Source: Microbacteriaceae bacterium VKM Ac-2855
Lineage (GTDB): Bacteria > Actinomycetota > Actinomycetes > Actinomycetales > Microbacteriaceae
Length of the DNA: 64,000 nt
Assembly: GCA_013204985.1 (NCBI GenBank)
Contig: JABMLG010000002.1
Location: forward strand, 124,001-188,000
Direction: 5' to 3'
This document shows positions 60,959 to 64,000 of the stretch, one piece after another (within the stretch, counting starts at the first letter, position 1; every line of letters starts with the position of its first letter). The translations under genes were made by a program, and so were the position numbers. Below the pieces are notes generated by a model. It saw only the letters and a program-made list of their open reading frames with translations, made no database searches and had not been told where the DNA came from.

Positions 60959-62821
60959 CTAGACCAGCAGCTGGTGCTTGGCCAGGTCGCGGTAGAGCGG
61001 GGTGGACTGCACGAGCTCCGAGTGGGTGCCGACCCCGACGACGCGGCCCTTCTCGAGCACCACGATCTGGTCGGAGTCGACCACGGTCGACAGTCGGTGC
61101 GCGATCACCAGGAGGGTGCGGTTCTCGGCCACGGCGTCGATCGCGATGCGCAGACGCTGCTCGTTCAGACCGTCCAGGCTCGACGTCGACTCGTCCAGCA
61201 GCAGGATGGGCGGCGCGGCGAGCAGCGCGCGCGCGATCGCGAGGCGCTGGCGCTCGCCGCCCGAGAGCATCACGCCCTGTTCGCCGACGGGGGCCAGCAG
61301 ACCGAGCTCGTTGCGTTCGAGGACGTCGGTGAGGTTGACCGCCTCGAGGACGCGCAGGCAGTCCGCGTCCGTCGCGTCGGGTCGGGCGAGCGTGAGGTTG
61401 TCGCGGATGGAGCCGGCGAGCACGGGGGCGTCCTGTTCGACGTACCCGATCTGGGCGCGCAACGCGTCGCGATCGATCGCCGTGATGTCGACCCCGCCCA
61501 GGCGGATGACGCCGGCCGACGGGTCGTAGAACCGCTCGATCAGGGCGAGCACCGTGCTCTTACCGGCGCCGGAGGGGCCGACCAGCGCGGTGCGCTTGCC
61601 CCGTGGCACAGCGAACGACACACCGTGCAGCACGGTGCGATCCGTGGCCTGCGCGACGGGGGTATCCGCTTCGTCGTCGGAGCGCGGTCGCGACTTCTCG
61701 TCGTACTCGAACACCACGTTCGAGAACTCGATCGCCTCGGTGCCCGTACCCGCCCCGAGACCGGTCGCGACGGCGTCGCTCTCGCCTTCGGTCGGCAGTT
61801 CGATGATCTCCTGGATGCGGCCGAGCGCGCCGAGCGCGGAGTTGACCGAGGTGATCGCACCGATGAAGTTGCCCAGCGGCATGATCATCATGAACAGGAA
61901 CAGGATGAACGAGACCAGCTGCGCGATCGTGATCGCGCCCGAGGCGACGCGGTAGCCGCCGACGCCGAGAACGGCCAGGAAGGCGATCTGCATCGCGATC
62001 CCCGCGACCGGCACGACCAGCGCCGAGACGTGCGCGACGCGGATGCCGAGTCGGTACGCCTCCGCCGCGTGCTCGTCGACCACGGCGATCTCGCGCTCGG
62101 TGGCGTTCGCGGCGCGTACGGTGCGCACGGCGCTGATCGCGCGTTCGACCGCCGCGGCGAGGTCGCCGACCTTCTCCTGCGCCTGCTGGCTCGCCGTGCG
62201 GATGCCGCGGCCCAGCGTGAGCGCGAGGGTGAGGGCGACGACCACCACGGCGACGATGATGATCAGCAGCACGGGGTCGATGATCGCCATCGCGATGATC
62301 GCTCCGACGAAGACGAGCGATCCGGCGATCGAGTCGACCAGGCCCTGCGTCAGCACCGCGCGCAGCAGCGTGCTGTCGGAGCCGACCCGCGACACGAGAT
62401 CGCCGGTGCGACGCGCATCGAATTCGCGGATGGGCAGGTTCAGCATCCGCGCGACGAGACGGCGGCGCGAGGAGAGCACGATCCCCTCACCGGTGCGCTG
62501 CAGCAGGTAGTGCGCGAAGCCCGAGATGAGACCCGAGACGACGACCAACCCGATCAGCGCCCAGACCAGCGAGCCGAGGGTGTCGCCGTTCTGCACCAGG
62601 GTGATCACCTGGCTCACGAGCAGCGGTTGGGCGAGGCTCGCGGCCGCGCCGAACAGGCTGAGCACAACGACGATAGAGAGGACGCCCTTGTGCTCGAGCA
62701 GGTAGGGCAGCAGCTGCGAGAAGCTGGCGCGCGGGCCGTCCTGCTTGCGTCCGCGTCGCGGTCGGCCGGGGCGGGTTCGGTCGGCACGGGTTCGGTCGGC
62801 ACGGGCATCCGTGGTGGTCAT
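60959..62821 (-). CDS. MDR-type ABC exporter (half-transporter with fused ATPase)
   Basis: A 620-residue exporter. A basic N-terminus (about 1-30) is followed by a six-helix membrane domain (about 38-330) and an ATPase domain with GPSGAGKST (about 402-410), signature LSGGERQR, Walker B LLLDEST and an H-loop IAHRLST. It should dimerise and export drugs, lipids or peptides. Start ATG 62821. It lies six bases after a 71-residue HTH gene, in the same operon, controlled by the operators at 63091-63134. Confidence 0.9.
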   Translation of the reverse strand: MTTTDARADRTRADRTRPGRPRRGRKQDGPRASFSQLLPYLLEHKGVLSIVVVLSLFGAAASLAQPLLVSQVITLVQNGDTLGSLVWALIGLVVVSGLISGFAHYLLQRTGEGIVLSSRRRLVARMLNLPIREFDARRTGDLVSRVGSDSTLLRAVLTQGLVDSIAGSLVFVGAIIAMAIIDPVLLIIIVAVVVVALTLALTLGRGIRTASQQAQEKVGDLAAAVERAISAVRTVRAANATEREIAVVDEHAAEAYRLGIRVAHVSALVVPVAGIAMQIAFLAVLGVGGYRVASGAITIAQLVSFILFLFMMIMPLGNFIGAITSVNSALGALGRIQEIIELPTEGESDAVATGLGAGTGTEAIEFSNVVFEYDEKSRPRSDDEADTPVAQATDRTVLHGVSFAVPRGKRTALVGPSGAGKSTVLALIERFYDPSAGVIRLGGVDITAIDRDALRAQIGYVEQDAPVLAGSIRDNLTLARPDATDADCLRVLEAVNLTDVLERNELGLLAPVGEQGVMLSGGERQRLAIARALLAAPPILLLDESTSSLDGLNEQRLRIAIDAVAENRTLLVIAHRLSTVVDSDQIVVLEKGRVVGVGTHSELVQSTPLYRDLAKHQLLV

Positions 62822-62827
62822 CGTGGT

Positions 62828-63043
62828 TCAGGCCTTCCCGTACTTCTTGTGGACCGCTTGCCGGCTCACTCCGAGGCAGAGTGCGATCAGTTGCCAGGAG
62901 GCGTTGGCGTTGCGGGCTCGCCGCACCGCCAGGGCTTCGACGCGATCCAGTTCGCGATGGAGGCGGTGGATGGCGCGGAGGGCCTCGATCGGATCCTCGG
63001 ATCCGGCTTCTCCGGCCAGGGTGTGGATCGTGCCGACATCCAT
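62828..63043 (-). CDS. Small HTH protein, candidate repressor of the exporter operon
   Basis: A 71-residue protein: a helical first half (EALRAIHRLHRELDRVEALAVRR) and a C-terminal helix-turn-helix NASWQLIALCLGVSRQAVHKKYG (about 47-69). It resembles small actinobacterial HTH proteins found next to Clp or ABC genes, whose functions are little studied. It is in the first position of the operon, 44 bases after the predicted transcription start, with operators around it, so autoregulation and control of the exporter are likely. Its small size leaves little room for an effector domain. Confidence 0.75.
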   Translation of the reverse strand: MDVGTIHTLAGEAGSEDPIEALRAIHRLHRELDRVEALAVRRARNANASWQLIALCLGVSRQAVHKKYGKA

Positions 63044-63090
63044 TGTGCGCTCCTCCGAACCGCTGACGTGTCGGCGCGTGCCGACGCGTT

Positions 63091-63134
63091 GTCAACTTAC
63101 GTTGACGCGCCGATTTTTGTCAACTTGAGTTGAC
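63091..63134 (-). promoter_or_regulatory. Twin operators on the promoter of the HTH-exporter operon
   Basis: GTCAACTTACGTTGAC (63091-63106) and GTCAACTTGAGTTGAC (63119-63134) share perfect GTCAAC/GTTGAC arms and lie 28 bp centre to centre. On the minus strand, TTGACA (63118-63123) is the -35 and TAAGTT (63094-63099) the -10, with 18 bases between. So one operator covers each promoter element. Expected start at about 63087. Confidence 0.8.
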
Positions 63135-63144
63135 ACGCGAAAGA

Positions 63145-63188
63145 GGTTGTCACCGCATCCCACAGGTCCGCGGGACGCGGCGACAACC
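63145..63188. terminator. Long hairpin between the transporter gene and the HTH promoter
   Basis: GGTTGTC (63145-63151) and GACAACC (63182-63188) are the outer arms of an extended, partly mismatched stem. On the minus strand it follows the MHS transporter stop by 13 bases and is followed by TCTTTCG, so it probably ends that transcript. Confidence 0.6.
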
Positions 63189-63200
63189 CCCTGCGTGGCG

Positions 63201-64000
63201 TTACGTGACGTTGTCGGCGTACGACGCGTCCTTGGTCTCCTTGGAGATGAACAGCGCGATCAGCGTGATCAAGGCAGCGGCACTGAGGTACAGACCCACG
63301 AGCACGGTCGAGCCGTTGGCGGCGGTCCACAGGGCGACCGCGATGAACGGCGCGAGCGCCGCACCGAGGATCGACGCCAGGTTGTACGAGATCGCCGAGC
63401 CGGTGTAGCGCACGTTGGTCGGGAACAGCTCGGGAAGCACCGCACCCATCGGGCCGAAGGTGAGACCCATCAGAGTGAAGCCGAGGATCAGCACGGCCAT
63501 CACGCCGACGAAGCCGCCGCCGAAGAGCGGCACGAAGAGCAGACCGAAGACCAGGATGCCCGCGGTCACCGTCATCAGCATCTTGCGGCGGCCGTACTTC
63601 TCGGCGAGCGGGCCGGAGACCAGCGTGAAGATACCGAAGAAGACGACGCCGACGATCAGCATGATCAAGAAGTCGTTGCGCGTGTAGCCGAGGCCCGCGA
63701 CGAAGGTGTCGGCGTTGAACGGCTTGCCGGCGGCCTCGGCAGCGGCGGCAGCGGCTTCCGCGGACGACGCCGTGGTGCCGTAGGTGAGCGTGAACGTGGT
63801 CATCAGGTAGAAGAGCACGTAGGTCGCCAGCATGATGAACGTGCCCAGGATGAGCGGGCGCCAGCTCGTCTTGAAGACACGCGCGATCGGCAGCTTGGCC
63901 ACCTCACCCGATTCGACGACCTTCTGGAAGGCGGGGGTCTCGACGAGCTTGAAGCGCACGTAGAGGCCGACGATCACCAGGATCGCGGAGGCGAGGAACG
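63201..64000 (-). CDS. MHS-family MFS transporter (partial, N-terminus outside the window)
   Basis: The C-terminal 266 or so residues of a metabolite:H+ symporter-type MFS permease. The visible part has about six helices, GPLAEKYGRRKMLM (an MFS loop motif) and FPTNVRYTGSAISYNLASIL, typical of MHS members such as proline/betaine, shikimate or alpha-ketoglutarate carriers. It is cut by the window edge (the frame is open to 64000). The substrate is undetermined. A terminator-like hairpin follows the stop. Confidence 0.85.
   Translation of the reverse strand, partial: FLASAILVIVGLYVRFKLVETPAFQKVVESGEVAKLPIARVFKTSWRPLILGTFIMLATYVLFYLMTTFTLTYGTTASSAEAAAAAAEAAGKPFNADTFVAGLGYTRNDFLIMLIVGVVFFGIFTLVSGPLAEKYGRRKMLMTVTAGILVFGLLFVPLFGGGFVGVMAVLILGFTLMGLTFGPMGAVLPELFPTNVRYTGSAISYNLASILGAALAPFIAVALWTAANGSTVLVGLYLSAAALITLIALFISKETKDASYADNVT

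Noticed and set aside
63119-63134. HspR (HAIR) site, because CTTGAGT occurs in the second operator
   Set aside because: The second half-site ACTCAAG at the required spacing is absent; the symmetry is GTCAAC/GTTGAC.

Overview
The window is high-GC DNA from an actinobacterium. Family-level content suggests a Micrococcales member close to Microbacteriaceae: a Corynebacterium-type aspartokinase with an internal start, malate:quinone oxidoreductase, a zinc-finger-less TopA with a Lys/Ala/Thr tail, an Rv2578c-type radical SAM protein, a 6C RNA and a tad-like pilus cluster next to acs and topA. The genus cannot be fixed by reading alone. I saw no insertion sequence, prophage, CRISPR array or rRNA.

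Layout. 0-5 kb: a sugar-type ABC importer (ATPase, permease, binding lipoprotein) with a GntR/UTRA regulator. 5-10 kb: lysC, asd, a secreted SGNH hydrolase and mqo. 10-13 kb: an ABC-F ATPase with a possible attenuator leader, then a radical SAM protein behind a LexA-like box. 13-17 kb: a sensor kinase, a degenerate second kinase and a NarL-type regulator, then tdk. 17-22 kb: an exopolysaccharide control operon (HprK-like/PqqD protein, Wzc-type tyrosine kinase, low-molecular-weight phosphatase, UDP-glucose dehydrogenase). 22-28 kb: tRNA-Pro, a metallophosphoesterase, a bifunctional PBP, a small DUF4177-like gene, a RidA-like gene and acs. 28.6-32 kb: 6C RNA and a five-gene tad-like pilus cluster. 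32.5-39.5 kb: topA-tmk-holB-hydrolase as one overlapping run, then a TetR gene. 39.7-44.4 kb: a flippase-glycosyltransferase fusion that appears to start at ATT, facing two glycosyltransferase genes. 44.7-52.6 kb: tRNA-Thr, a D-Ala-D-Ala carboxypeptidase, nicotinamidase, aldehyde dehydrogenase, rRNA/tRNA methyltransferase, lipoprotein, thiolase, SDR and a secreted SGNH hydrolase. 52.6-60.5 kb: two TetR genes and an NCS1 permease downstream of urtABCDE (urea importer). 60.9-63.2 kb: an MDR-type ABC exporter with a 71-residue HTH protein and twin operators. 63.2 kb to the end: part of an MHS-type transporter.

The strongest points beyond standard annotation are: (i) a family of 20-31 bp-arm palindromes (three copies) placed between converging genes; (ii) short tandem duplications that repeatedly begin at stop codons; (iii) a 6C RNA with promoter and terminator; (iv) the ATT-started flippase-glycosyltransferase fusion; (v) two identical-arm operators lying exactly on the -35 and -10 of the HTH/MDR operon; (vi) a P-loop/PqqD protein heading the tyrosine-kinase operon; (vii) a promoter whose predicted transcript starts at a three-codon ORF ahead of the ABC-F gene. 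No single obviously new system dominates the window; (iv) to (vii) are the best candidates for new biology.
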